Below, piece after piece: positions 16,936 to 26,102 of a stretch of DNA of 64,000 nucleotides. How positions within the stretch are numbered: position 1 is the first letter of the stretch; the number at the start of each line of letters is the position of its first letter. This DNA is from CADCWN01 sp046328475 (GTDB lineage: Bacteria; Chloroflexota; Chloroflexia; Thermomicrobiales; CADCWN01), in contig JAXLWN010000025.1 of assembly GCA_046328475.1 (NCBI GenBank), positions 1-64,000 of the forward strand, given 5' to 3'. Below the pieces are notes generated by a model that saw only the letters and a program-made list of their open reading frames with translations, ran no database searches and was not told where the DNA came from. A program made the translations under genes and the position numbers.

Positions 16936-17655
16936 ATGAGCAGCCCACGCGTCACCATCTGGAACGAGTTCCGCCACGAGCGGAACGATGCCCACATCAA
17001 GGCGGTCTACCCGGACGGCATCCACGCGGCCATCGCGGCGGGCCTGAGCGGCCACGGCCTGACCGCAGGCACCGCGACCCTGGACGAGCCCGAGCACGGC
17101 CTGACCGACGCGGTTTTGGCCGAGACTGACGTGCTGATCTGGTGGGGCCACCAGGCGCACGGCGAGGTGGCCGACGCGATCGTGGATCGTGTCCATGCGC
17201 GCGTGCTGAACGGCATGGGCCTGATCGTCCTCCACTCCGGCCACTTCTCCAAGATCTTCAAGAAGCTGATGGGCACCACTTGCGACCTGAAATGGCGCGA
17301 GGCAGGGGATAAGGAGCGGCTCTGGGTCGTCGCGCCGGGCCACCCGATCGTCGAGGGCATCGGCGAGTACATCGAACTCCCCGAGGAGGAGATGTACGGC
17401 GAGCACTTCGACATCCCACAGCCCGAGACGCTCGTCTTCGTCAGCTGGTTTACCGGCGGCGAAGTCTTCCGCAGCGGCTGCTGCTATTCGCGCGGCGCGG
17501 GCAAGATCTTCTACTTCCGCCCCGGCCACGAGACCCACCGGACTTACTACAACGAGGAAGTCATCCGCGTGATCGCCAACAGCGTCCGCTGGGCCGCCCC
17601 GGTCAGTGGTCCGCAGCGTAACTTTGGCAACCGCAAGCCCCTGGAGAAGATGTAA
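16936..17655 (+). CDS. ThuA-domain protein (trehalose-utilisation type)
   Basis: This 239-residue protein follows TCGGAGGAACC. It shows the ThuA arrangement: an N-terminal VTIWNEFRHER, DVLIWWGHQAHGEV, GLIVLHSGHFSKIFKKLMGT, and GKIFYFRPGHETHRTYYNEE near the end. The fold resembles class I glutamine amidotransferases. In rhizobia ThuA works with the dehydrogenase ThuB on trehalose and related disaccharides. Its position between two Gfo/Idh/MocA genes matches that association. Confidence 0.88.
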   Translation: MSSPRVTIWNEFRHERNDAHIKAVYPDGIHAAIAAGLSGHGLTAGTATLDEPEHGLTDAVLAETDVLIWWGHQAHGEVADAIVDRVHARVLNGMGLIVLHSGHFSKIFKKLMGTTCDLKWREAGDKERLWVVAPGHPIVEGIGEYIELPEEEMYGEHFDIPQPETLVFVSWFTGGEVFRSGCCYSRGAGKIFYFRPGHETHRTYYNEEVIRVIANSVRWAAPVSGPQRNFGNRKPLEKM

Positions 17656-17657
17656 GT

Positions 17658-17814
17658 GTGAGGGCGTGGGGGCGTGGGGCGTGGGGGCGTGAGGGCGTTT
17701 CCCCAACGCCACCGCCCATCGAGCGAGCCATCCCCTCTCCTATCCGCAGATGAGAGGGCTGGGGTGAGGTAATCCCCCTCCTTCGCCCCCACGCCCTCAC
17801 GCCCTCCACGCCCA
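17658..17814. repeat. Complementary octamer arrays (GTGGGGGC / GCCCCCAC) around a hairpin element
   Basis: GTGAGGGC and GTGGGGGC units fill 17658-17697 and their complements GCCCCCAC and GCCCTCAC fill 17785-17814. Between them, at 17731-17770, lies a CCCCTCTCC...GAGAGGG hairpin element. All this separates ThuA from the second oxidoreductase. Confidence 0.8.
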
Positions 17815-17825
17815 AACGGAGCAGC

Positions 17826-18857
17826 ATGAGCAACCCGGTACGCGTCGTCATCGCCGGCTGCGGCAACATCAGCCGCATCTGGTTCAGCTCCTGCGCGGAA
17901 ATGACCAATCTCGACATCGTCGGCATCGTCGACCTCGACGAAGCGGTCGCCCGCACCCGCGCCGACCAGTTCGGCCTGGAGGATGTGCCGATCGGCACCG
18001 ACCTCGCCGCGATGCTCGATCGCACCCAACCCGACGCGGTCTTCGACTGCACCGTGCCGACCGCCCACCGCAACGTCACGCTGGAAGCGTTGGGGCGCGG
18101 GATCCACGTCCTCGGCGAGAAGCCCCTCTCCGACACCATGGCGACGGCGCGGGAGATGGTCAGTGCGGCACAGGCATCGGGCAAGCTCTACGCCGTGATG
18201 CAGAACCGTCGCTTCGACGCCAACATCCTGCGCCTGCGCGAATTCCTCGATTCCGGCGCGATCGGCGAGGTGACGACCGTCGAGAGTGGCTTCTACATCG
18301 CCGCTCACTTTGAAGGCTTCCGTCTCCAGATGGAGCACGTCCTGCTGCTCGACATGGCGATCCACACCTTCGACGCCGCGCGCCTGATCACTCGCGCCGA
18401 CCCGCGCACCGTCTACTGCCACGAGTGGAACCCGTCGAATGCCTGGATGGCCCACGGCGGCTCGGCCATCGCCATCTTCGAGATGAGCGACAACATCGTC
18501 TACACCTACCACGGCTCCTGGTGCGGCGAGGGGATGGAGACCCCCTGGGAGGCCGAGTGGCGCATCATCGGCACCAAGGGCACCGTCACCTGGGATGGCG
18601 CGGAGGGGTTGCGCGCCCAGGTTTTCAGCGGGCGCACCGAAGGCGTCCGCTCGATCCTGACCGACCTCCCGATCCCGCCGCTCAGCGCGCCGCCGATCGG
18701 CCACGGCCACGCCGGGGTCATCCGCGACTTCGTCCGCTGCATCCAGGAGGGCGACACCCCGCAAACGCTTTGCACCGACAACATCAAGAGCCTCGCGATG
18801 GTTTTTGGTGCCATCGCCAGCGCCGACTCCCGCCAGCGGGTCGCCATCGGGGCATAA
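17826..18857 (+). CDS. Gfo/Idh/MocA family oxidoreductase (copy 2)
   Basis: This 343-residue protein has the Rossmann motif VVIAGCGNISRIWFSSC, the lysine motif HVLGEKPLSDT and the helix LLLDMAIHTFDAARLIT. It differs clearly from copy 1, so the two are not a recent duplication. A Tyr/Trp-rich strand (VYTYHGSWCGEGMETPWEAE) lies near the substrate side. It is last in the plus-strand cluster and faces the large minus-strand gene across a hairpin. Two such enzymes with ThuA suggest sequential oxidation and reduction of a sugar. Confidence 0.88.
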   Translation: MSNPVRVVIAGCGNISRIWFSSCAEMTNLDIVGIVDLDEAVARTRADQFGLEDVPIGTDLAAMLDRTQPDAVFDCTVPTAHRNVTLEALGRGIHVLGEKPLSDTMATAREMVSAAQASGKLYAVMQNRRFDANILRLREFLDSGAIGEVTTVESGFYIAAHFEGFRLQMEHVLLLDMAIHTFDAARLITRADPRTVYCHEWNPSNAWMAHGGSAIAIFEMSDNIVYTYHGSWCGEGMETPWEAEWRIIGTKGTVTWDGAEGLRAQVFSGRTEGVRSILTDLPIPPLSAPPIGHGHAGVIRDFVRCIQEGDTPQTLCTDNIKSLAMVFGAIASADSRQRVAIGA

Positions 18858-18877
18858 CTTACAGGCGCGCAAACCAG

Positions 18878-18913
18878 GAGCCGCAGGGAGCAAGGTTATG
18901 CTGCCTGCGGCTC
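18878..18913. terminator. Hairpin between convergent genes
   Basis: GAGCCGCAGG and CCTGCGGCTC pair perfectly over 10 bp with a 16-nt loop, between the stops at 18857 (+) and 18961 (-). No long T-run is present. A bidirectional terminator is the likely role. Confidence 0.6.
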
Positions 18914-18960
18914 ACGCTTGTCCTGGTAGCCTTCTCAACAGGTGGATGATCTGCGCGGGA

Positions 18961-21563
18961 TCACGCCGGTCCGGTACTCTTCCGTCCCCCGGCAAAATCG
19001 AGGGTGAGCGCCTCGCCGCCGTGGCGGATGACCATCGGCTCGTCGCCCCAGCCGCGCTGGCAGTAGGGGCTGTCGTGGCGTGGGAAGCCGGTGAGCGGTG
19101 TCTCGACGCCGTCGATGGTCAGCGGGCCGTCCCAGGCGAAAGCGAGGGCGCGGCCTCGGTGGTCGGTGCAGCGCACGGAGAGATTGGAGAAGTCGCAGGG
19201 GAGGGCGAGAACGGTGCGCTGGAACTGCGCGAAGACGCCATCGAGCGCGCGGCGTCCGAGCAGGCAGAGCCAGGCGTTCTGCTCGCCGTAGGAGCGCAGC
19301 TCGCGATAGGCGAACTCGCCGTGGCGCAGGATCGCGAGGCCCTGTTGCGCCGTGAGTGCGAGGTAGCCGTCGCCGCGCCGCGCGAAGGCCCAGTTTCCGG
19401 CCAGTTCGTACTCATCGAAGGCGGCCAGCGGGAAGTAGGCGTGGGTGAAGCCCATCCGATCGCCTGGCGGCAGGTTGTAGAGGGCGATCAGCGTCTCGCG
19501 GTGCTGGGCGACGCGCGGCAGGATGTAGTTGCCGTGCCAGTAGCCGGGCGGCGCGATCCCTCGGTACTGCTGCACGCCGGGTGGGTGGTGAAGACGAGCG
19601 CGTCGGGACCGAGTGTCGCCTGCCAGATGTGCTGCTGCACGCCCAATTCGCCCGGCTGCCAGTCCTGCGCCGAGCTGAGCATGCCGTCGGGGGTCTTGAA
19701 GGTGACTTTGTCGACCTCCCAGCTGCCTTCTTTTGCGTCGTACAGATCTTCGAAGGTACCCCGGCCGTGTTCGCGCGACCAGAGTGCTTCGGGTTGGTCG
19801 CGGGCGATCCTCTCGATCACGGTCGGCAGGCGATAGCGGTCGCAGCAGGCGAGGGCGACGAGCGCCCGCAATGACCCGTTGTAGCCGCCGAGGCCCCAGA
19901 GGAGGCGGCCGATCCCGCTTGTCGCCTCCTGGCGTGCGCCGGTGATGTGCTGGACGTAGGTGCGGCCGTGGGTCGAGCCGAAGACGCCGCGATAGGAGCT
20001 GACCGCCATCAGATAGGCAGCCTTGTCGATGATCATCTCGGCCAGCAAGCGGACCTCGGGGTCGTCGCAGAGGTCGCAGATGTGCGACAGGGCGAGCAGA
20101 TCCTCCTCGAAGTAGACGTTGGAATCCCACTCCACGAAGCCGCCGTCGCCGCGCCTGCTGCACCATTCGCGCGCCATCGCTAGGCCCTTCTCGCGGTGCC
20201 AGCGCCCGGTCTGACCGGTGTTGGCGAAGGTCTCGCCGGGATAAAGCTGGCCGGCCAGGATCGCGCAGGTGAAGAAGAGGATCTGGTGGTTCTCGGTCCA
20301 GTAGCACATCGCGTCTGAGCCGGGCTCGTTGCGCCAGTACTTGAAGTTGAGCACGCAATCGCGCAGCACCAGATGGAGATCGGGCGGGAGGGCCGGATCG
20401 TCGCCGTGGCGATGGAGCAAGCCGAGCAGCCCGGTCAGGTAGAAGTCGCTGCAATCGCGGCGCTCGTTGATGCCCTGGATCGTCGCCCGGACGGTCTGGT
20501 GATCCAGGTCGTCCCAGCGGCCGAGCGCCACCCTGGCGATCTCGGCGAAGATGTCGCCCTGCTGCTTCGCCGCGTGCTCCAATGCCTCCCGCCGCCGCGA
20601 GGAGAGCGTCCCCTCCGGCACCTCGGCGTAGGGGGTGTGAAGCACCCGGATGGCGATTGTGCGGCGCGTCGGCGACGGCTCGGACGGCGCGAGCACGACC
20701 TTGTAAGGGCCATCGGGGAGTGCGCTGCTTCGGATGAGGACGATCTCGCCGGTTGCCCCGGCGGGTGCGTGCCCGGCCGCGCGAATCGCGCCCGCGCCGT
20801 CGAGCAGCTGCGCCGCGATCTCGCCAGCGACCGCTTCGACTCCCTCCCAGCGCACGGTGATCGGGAAATCGCCGGTGTAGAGCCCCTGAGTGCAATAGGC
20901 GGCCTCAACCAATGCTTCGAACGCCTGCCGCCGCGCGACATCGGCCGTCTCGGTGGGGAGCAGCACGCGCGCGGTCCCCGGCGCGACTCCAATGGCGCGC
21001 AGTGCAAGGGTGAAAGGGCAGGCGCGGGTAGCGGCGGCCTCGAACCGGACGATGATGTCGTTGCGACCAGGGCGAAGGGTGGCGGTGAAGGAAGCGCGCT
21101 GCGGGTCTTGCAGGCCGATCTGTTCGTGGCGACCGGCATGCTCCCCGTTGACCCACAGATCGGCAGGGCCGTTGCTGTCGAGCACGAACTGCGTCGTGCC
21201 GTCAGCCTCGACTTCCAGCGCCGCGTAGGCATAGCCGATGAGATGATGGCAGGTGTGGCAGAAGGTCGAGAGGTCAATCTGATGATCGTCGCGGCAGCGC
21301 GCGTAGCGCCAGGGGTGTGCCAAGCCCTGCAAGGTGAGCGTCTCGCCTTCGGTCGGCGGTGTGGTGACGTCGGGGCCAGGTTGGTAGCGGTCGCGCAGGA
21401 TGCGCAGTTTGTAGTCGGAGTCGGCTCCGGTCACGGGCGGGACGCCGTAGCGGTCGAGATCGGGCACCGGGAAGCCGAACGGCCCGGCTACCAGCCAACG
21501 ATCGATGTGCCCATCCGCCCCAGGCGGGTAGGCCAGATCCGTCAGCATCGACGTATACGCCAT
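18961..21563 (-). CDS. Large (alpha/alpha)6-like carbohydrate-associated protein (frameshifted)
   Basis: The intact protein would have about 867 residues. The first 691 codons run from 21563, then one C appears missing near 19577, where HPACSSTE should read HPGVQQYR; the rest lies in another frame ending at 18961. The N-terminal part (DRWLVAGPFGFPV, LDSNGPADLWVNG) looks like a jelly-roll sugar-binding region. The middle is helical with aromatic motifs (YWTENHQILFFTC, GRWHREKGLAMAREW, FVEWDSNVYFEEDLLAL), suggestive of toroid polysaccharide-active enzymes. No signal peptide is visible. I cannot name a family. It faces the ThuA cluster, so a sugar role is plausible. Confidence 0.5.
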
Positions 21564-21795
21564 CGCCTTGCCTCCTCCGAGAGTATCGCCACCTGGATAG
21601 CTCGATAGCCATCTGCGGAGTTGCTCTCCTGGCCGCAGGATACACCATCGCGCTAGAGGGCGTCCCTCCCCTGATCCCGGTCACGCCAGTCGTCCGCGAG
21701 TTGCTGCGCACCGCAGCCTGAACGCGCGGCGCAGCCCTGGCGTGCCCGATAGACAACGATCAGGGGGCTATTCGTCTTGCAACTGGGTTGACTGG

Positions 21796-22153
21796 TTACG
21801 CGGCGAGGACGCGCTCAACGGTCTGCAAAAGGTGTTCGATGGCGAAGGGTTTGGGGACGAATGCGGCGCAGTCCACCCCGGCGACGACGCCCGCCCCACC
21901 GGCGCTGATCAGGACCAATGGAATTGGGCGGAGGGCAGCGTCGGCCTGCATCGCTCGCGCCAGCCCGCGCCCATCCAGGCGGGGCATCATCACGTCGCTC
22001 AGGACGAGATCGCACCGGGCAACAGCCAGCATGATCCAGCGCCTCGCGGCCATCGCCCGCGAGCGCGATATCGTAGCCCTCGTCGGAGAGCACATCGCCC
22101 AACAAAGCGCGGAGATGCGCGTCATCTTCCACGACCAGGATGCGCCGGACCAC
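21796..22153 (-). CDS. Single-domain response regulator (frameshifted)
   Basis: The first frame from GTG 22153 gives VVRRILVVEDDAHLRALLGD with the acidic pair. The second frame gives DLVLSDVMMPRLDGRGLARA with the phospho-acceptor Asp, then PLVLISAG and FVPKPFAIEHLLQTVERVL with the conserved Lys. One indel near 22035 separates them. Restored length is about 118 residues, a lone receiver domain. No kinase lies next to it. Confidence 0.75.
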
Positions 22154-22286
22154 CCCGTTTCCCTCCCGCACCCGCAGCCGGTATGCGCATAACCACACCA
22201 GGGCGCGATCTGAGTGATCCACCCGGTCTGACCATCGCAAGGGCCATGCCATGGACAGGGGCCGGACCGCCGGCCGCGCCAGGAGT

Positions 22287-22314
22287 GGCCCGGTGCGGGG
22301 GAGCGCACCGGGCC
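22287..22314. terminator. Perfect 10-bp hairpin GGCCCGGTGC/GCACCGGGCC
   Basis: The arms are 22287-22296 and 22305-22314 with an 8-nt loop. It shares its CCGGTGC core with the hairpin at 22433 and may be a second terminator or an attenuator upstream of the receiver gene. Confidence 0.5.
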
Positions 22315-22432
22315 GGGAGGAGGGGAGGAGAGAAGAGTCGAAGATGGGAGGTCTTCGTGCCTCTATCTACGAGACGGGTGGCGAGAAGGTTGCACGCGCA
22401 ACGCGCGTCAATACACGGCGCAAAAGCAACGA

Positions 22433-22462
22433 GCCCCGGTGCGCTGTTCGCGGCACCGGGGC
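22433..22462 (-). terminator. Terminator of the glycosyltransferase-methyltransferase set
   Basis: GCCCCGGTGC and GCACCGGGGC pair perfectly over 10 bp, starting 34 nt after the methyltransferase stop on the minus strand, with TCGTTGCTTTTG following the stem. Confidence 0.7.
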
Positions 22463-22496
22463 GCAGATTCGCGGGCTGAAGCGGGTCGTCGCAGGG

Positions 22497-23189
22497 CTAT
22501 GCGCGCCGCTCATTTTGGCAGACGCGCGCGGTGATCACCCACTGGAAGCCGAAGAGGCGCGGTGCCAGCGCCAGCGCCAGGTGTTGCAGGCGCGTCAGCG
22601 CGCGTAGGGCCGGGAACCCTCGCCGGCGGGCCACAGCTCATCGAGCGGGATGCCGGTGGCGCTGATGCGCACCGCCTCCAACCCCGCGTCGCGCAGCATC
22701 GCGGCGGCGGTGTCGCGCGTGAAGAACTGGAGGTGGGTGCGATCGAGGATACCCCGATCCATGCGCGGGAAGCGGCCGAACAGCAGCAGCAACCGCACCG
22801 CGAGGTGCGCGATATTCGGCAGCTGAGATGATGAAGGTTGCATCGTCGGTCGCCGCCTGGCGCAGGCGTTTGAGCGCCCCGACCGGATCGGGGAGGTGTT
22901 CGAGCACATCGGCGCAGACGACGGTGTTGTAGGTGCCGTCGGGCAGATCGGCTTCCTCGATGATGCGGGCCTGGACGCGCCGATAGAACGGCTGGGCGTG
23001 CTCGGCCCAAACCGGATTCGGCTCGACCGCGTCGATCTCGACCTGTACCCCCGCCTCATGGAGCAGTTGCCCGAGGATGCCCTGCGCCGCGCCGACATCG
23101 AGGATCGGCCCCCGCCCCAGCCGTCGCACCAGCCGCAGAATCTGCTGGTGGCTACTCCTGGGATCGCGATGCAGCCGATAATGCAGCAC
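22497..23189 (-). CDS. Class I SAM-dependent methyltransferase (two frameshifts)
   Basis: GTG 23189 starts VLHYRLHRDPRSSHQQIL, then PILDVGAAQGILGQLL (SAM motif I) and YNTVVCADVLEHLPDPVGAL, typical of Methyltransf_23-type enzymes. The frame shifts near 22830, continuing as LPNIAHLAVRLLLLFGRFP and DRTHLQFFTRDTAAAMLRDA, and again near 22605 into the hydrophobic tail ending at 22497. Restored length is about 230 residues. Its start overlaps the glycosyltransferase by 38 bp. It probably methylates a sugar or lipid-linked intermediate of an envelope polymer. Confidence 0.72.
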
Positions 23190-24003
23190 GCCGCCGTCCT
23201 TTCGTCGCCCGCCAGCGGGTGGTCAGGGCGAACCAGACCGCCTCCCAGATGCAGTGCAAAGCATAGGGGATGCCGTTGACGTGGCAGATTTCATCGCCGT
23301 AGTACGTCGGGATCGAGACTTCCTTGATCCGCAGGCCCCGGCCGACGAAGGCGAGGATGATCTGCGTATCGAAGTGCCAGTTGGTCGTCAGTCGCCCCAC
23401 CGGCACCTGCTTCAGTGCGGCGACCCGGTAGGCGCGGTAGCCCGAGTGGAACTCGCTCAGGCGCGTCCCGGCCAGGGTATTCTCCAGCCAGGTCAGGATC
23501 TTGTTGCCGATGTACTTGTACATCGGCATGTTGCCGCGCAACGCCGCACCCGGCTCCAGCATGCGCGAGCCCATCACCAGATCGGCCTCGTCGCGCTCCA
23601 GCGGCGCGATCAGCCGGTCCATCACCTCGGGCGCGTACTGCCCATCGCCGTGCAGCAGCACCACGATGTCGAAGCCGTGCTCCAGCGCGTAGAGATAGCC
23701 GCGCTGCTGGTTGCCGCCGTACATCAGGTTGACCGGGTTGCGGAAGACGCGCAGCTTCGCGCTCGCCGGGTGATCCCCGGCCTGGTAGCGCTGGCCGACC
23801 TGGTAGGTGCTGTCGCGGCTGGCGTCGTCGAACACGACGATCTCCTCGACCTTTGCCAGCACCTCCGGAGGGATCCGGTCGAGCACCTGCGCCAGCGTGC
23901 TCTCCGCATCGTAGGCCACGACCAGGATCATGATCCGGGCCAGGCCCCGCGCCCTCTCGACCGCAACGTCCGTGTCGCTCACCGTCATCGTGCCCCGGGT
24001 CAT
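23152..24003 (-). CDS. Family 2 glycosyltransferase (dolichol-phosphate mannosyltransferase-like)
   Basis: This 283-residue GT-A enzyme has IMILVVAYDAESTLAQVLDR, EIVVFDDASRDSTYQVG, VVLLHGDGQYAPEVMDRLI (nucleotide-sugar and metal site) and SEFHSGYRAYR. It has no C-terminal membrane spans, so it resembles bacterial DPM1-like or ArnC-type cytoplasmic enzymes that load a sugar onto polyprenyl phosphate. A GT-C membrane enzyme lies just upstream and could use that lipid-linked sugar. ATG 24003 follows GAGG; ATG 23988 is an alternative. Confidence 0.88.
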   Translation of the reverse strand: MTRGTMTVSDTDVAVERARGLARIMILVVAYDAESTLAQVLDRIPPEVLAKVEEIVVFDDASRDSTYQVGQRYQAGDHPASAKLRVFRNPVNLMYGGNQQRGYLYALEHGFDIVVLLHGDGQYAPEVMDRLIAPLERDEADLVMGSRMLEPGAALRGNMPMYKYIGNKILTWLENTLAGTRLSEFHSGYRAYRVAALKQVPVGRLTTNWHFDTQIILAFVGRGLRIKEVSIPTYYGDEICHVNGIPYALHCIWEAVWFALTTRWRATKGRRRAALSAASRSQE

Positions 24004-24031
24004 CGCCTCACCGCCTCGTCAGCCTGACCGC

Positions 24032-25339
24032 CTAGTACGTCAACATCCAGAGTCGCGAACCGATGATGTAGAACGCGCAACTGAGCACCGTCAGCCCGAT
24101 CAGCAGCGACACCGGCCAGCGCCGCATGCCGATGGCAGCCAGCACCAGGATCGGGACCATGAGATCGAGGAGATAGCGCGGGCCGTAGGTCACCCAACCG
24201 GTGCCCATCAACAGCCCGATGGGGATATACACGATCGCGGCGCTAATTGCCAATGCCCAGACCAAACGGCTGCGCGGATGGCGCAGAATCGCCCAGGGCG
24301 CGGCCAGCAGCGTCGGCGACATCCAGAAGAGGCTGCCACCCAGCCATTCCTGATCTTCGAGTTTGGTGAAGACCGGGAAGGTCCAGAACTGCTGCTTGAG
24401 GTTGGTCGGCAGGTAGTGCAAATTGAAGACCCCGTAGCGCTTAAAGTCTTCCTCGAAGAAGGGGGCGACGTTGTGCCACTTCAGCCCGGTCTCGGTGGGG
24501 CTGCCGAAGCGGGCCTGGTTGTACCAGGCGAGCAGGCCGATCGCCACGACGACCGGGGCGAGACCCCAGGCGACCCGCACCGCGCGCTCCCGCGCGGGCT
24601 GGTCCCAGTCGCGTTGCAGCATGAAATAGGCCAACCAGATCCCGTTGAAGAGCAGCGCGTTGCGCGTTGTCAGCGCGCAGCCGAGCGCCAGTCCGGTCAG
24701 GAAGTAGCCCCAGCGGCCGGGGAGGGTCAGGGCGGCGATCGTCGCCAGCAGCACGCAGCCCCAGCCGATCAGTTGCGCGGTGAACCAGGCCTTGCCGACC
24801 GGCGAGAGGATCAGCACCACCGAACCGAAGGCGACCGTGATCACCAGCAGCGCGCGGCGCTCGACCGAGAGCGGCGCGATCCCCACCTCATTCAGCACCG
24901 CCAGCAACTTCGCGGTCAGCCCCACGGTGATCGCCCCGAAAATTGCGGTGTAGGTGATATCGGTGACACCGACGCCGAAGAGTTTGACCACCGGCATCAG
25001 CACGACCGAGGGGAAGGGGGGCCAATACATGTAGTAGTTGTCTTTGTAGGCGATCAGATCGAGGAGTTCGGGCGGCAGCACGCGCAGGTGGAGCTGGCCG
25101 TGCAGGAAGGCGTCGGCCAGGTTATTGAAGTAGGCGTAGTTGGTCTGCTTAAAGCCCTCGATGTTGAGGCTCGCCCGGATGAGATAGACCACCAGCGCGA
25201 TCAGCCCGGCTGTGAGCGGCTGTGCGAGTGGTGAAAGAACGGCGTGCAGGCCCGCGCGCCACCAGCGCGCCACCTCGCCCAGCCAACGTGATTCTTCCGC
25301 ACGGCGTACACTCTCGACCGTGCGCTCTGCAACCGCCAC
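24032..25339 (-). CDS. Multi-spanning GT-C-like glycosyltransferase
   Basis: This 435-residue membrane protein starts at GTG 25339 behind GGAGGG. About ten spans are visible, beginning with LTAGLIALVVYLIRASL. Between spans 1 and 2 lie NLADAFLHGQLHLRVLPPEL and NYYMYWPPFPSVVLMP, the outer-loop pattern of PMT/ArnT-like enzymes that take sugars from polyprenyl phosphate. A long periplasm-side loop carries EDFKRYGVFNLHYLPTNL. It leads the GT2-methyltransferase set. Acceptor and sugar are unknown. Confidence 0.72.
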   Translation of the reverse strand: MAVAERTVESVRRAEESRWLGEVARWWRAGLHAVLSPLAQPLTAGLIALVVYLIRASLNIEGFKQTNYAYFNNLADAFLHGQLHLRVLPPELLDLIAYKDNYYMYWPPFPSVVLMPVVKLFGVGVTDITYTAIFGAITVGLTAKLLAVLNEVGIAPLSVERRALLVITVAFGSVVLILSPVGKAWFTAQLIGWGCVLLATIAALTLPGRWGYFLTGLALGCALTTRNALLFNGIWLAYFMLQRDWDQPARERAVRVAWGLAPVVVAIGLLAWYNQARFGSPTETGLKWHNVAPFFEEDFKRYGVFNLHYLPTNLKQQFWTFPVFTKLEDQEWLGGSLFWMSPTLLAAPWAILRHPRSRLVWALAISAAIVYIPIGLLMGTGWVTYGPRYLLDLMVPILVLAAIGMRRWPVSLLIGLTVLSCAFYIIGSRLWMLTY

Positions 25340-25552
25340 GCTCCCTCCGCGCGATGCCAAACCTGACGCCCTGATTAACGCCGCCCGAACAACGAAGGTT
25401 CCCGGGCCAGGGCACGATGGAAGCGCGGGAACGACGTGAGCACGGGTTCCGTGATGCACGCCGAGGCTCGCGCTCTGCGTAAGGTACCAGATTTCGCACA
25501 AGTTGAGGGGGATTGGCGAATTATGTGTACGCGACGCATGGCGCTTACGTGG

Positions 25553-25800
25553 GGGAAAGTAGGTTTGTTTTTGCATTTTGACTTTCTTTTCCTTCTCCTG
25601 GTGGGGTGATGCGGGTGGCTGGGGCGAGCGGGGAGGATCCTAAGTCCCCCCAATGCTGGGGGGACTTAACGGGGTAGTGCTTGCGTGGCGGTGTGGCTGG
25701 GGCGGGGTTGGCGCCCCTACTGGGCCCCCATACATGGGGGACTTTAACGGGTGGCAGACAAAGATTTCGATGGTCATGGTGCCTCTCTGTGTGGGTGAAT
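25553..25800 (-). repeat. Dispersed AT-rich/hairpin element, copy 1
   Basis: A 27-nt stretch (25553-25579) is identical to 60878-60904. It is followed by the perfect 11-bp hairpin TAAGTCCCCCC/GGGGGGACTTA (25641-25668), a second smaller hairpin at 25725-25740 and GGTCATGGTG near 25770. Copy 2 keeps the same order at 60878-61066. Confidence 0.75.
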
Positions 25801-25974
25801 CGGGTTGCGGCGCGGAATGGGGTCTTCGCGAGGTGCCCGTATTCTTACGGACCCGTCGTGGGGCAAATCGTGCCACATTGGAGGGTGATGATGCAATGTT
25901 GGCCGGGAAGATCAGGAATGGGGAATTTCGGCGTGGGGGAGGGAGAAGAGGTGAGGGGGTGGCGTGGTAAATCT

Positions 25975-26040
25975 TCATCCTTCATCATCCTTTACATTTC
26001 ACTTAATCGATTCTTCATTCACAGGTGTTAAACTTGCACT
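25975..26040 (+). promoter_or_regulatory. AT-rich candidate promoter/operator of the two-component operon
   Basis: In this GC-rich genome the stretch TTCATCCTTCATCATCC, TTTCACTTAATCGATTC and GTTAAACTTGCACTTAAC is exceptionally AT-rich, with direct repeats (TTCATC twice, CACTTAA twice). Direct repeats are what OmpR/PhoB-type regulators bind, so autoregulation is plausible. Confidence 0.4.
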
Positions 26041-26102
26041 TAACAGGCCGGTGGCAGATCGCGCGCCGGGCGGCGAGCGACCATCCGGCGGGGGGCAGGG
26101 GC

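Larger units (their letters stand above)
22154..22496. other. Spacer with two G/C hairpins, no gene
   Basis: No reading frame here looks real. It contains the hairpins at 22287-22314 and 22433-22462. Confidence 0.7.
25340..26102. other. 763-bp spacer between divergent operons
   Basis: No gene is supported. It contains the dispersed element at 25553-25800 and the AT-rich region before the two-component genes at 25975-26040. Short open frames inside the element are noted in the findings. Confidence 0.7.

Noticed and set aside
25640..25978. A small gene on the minus strand in the dispersed element
   Set aside because: The frame is Pro/His-rich and the peptides of the two copies agree only over a few residues. 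It is kept as a remark in the element finding, not as a gene.
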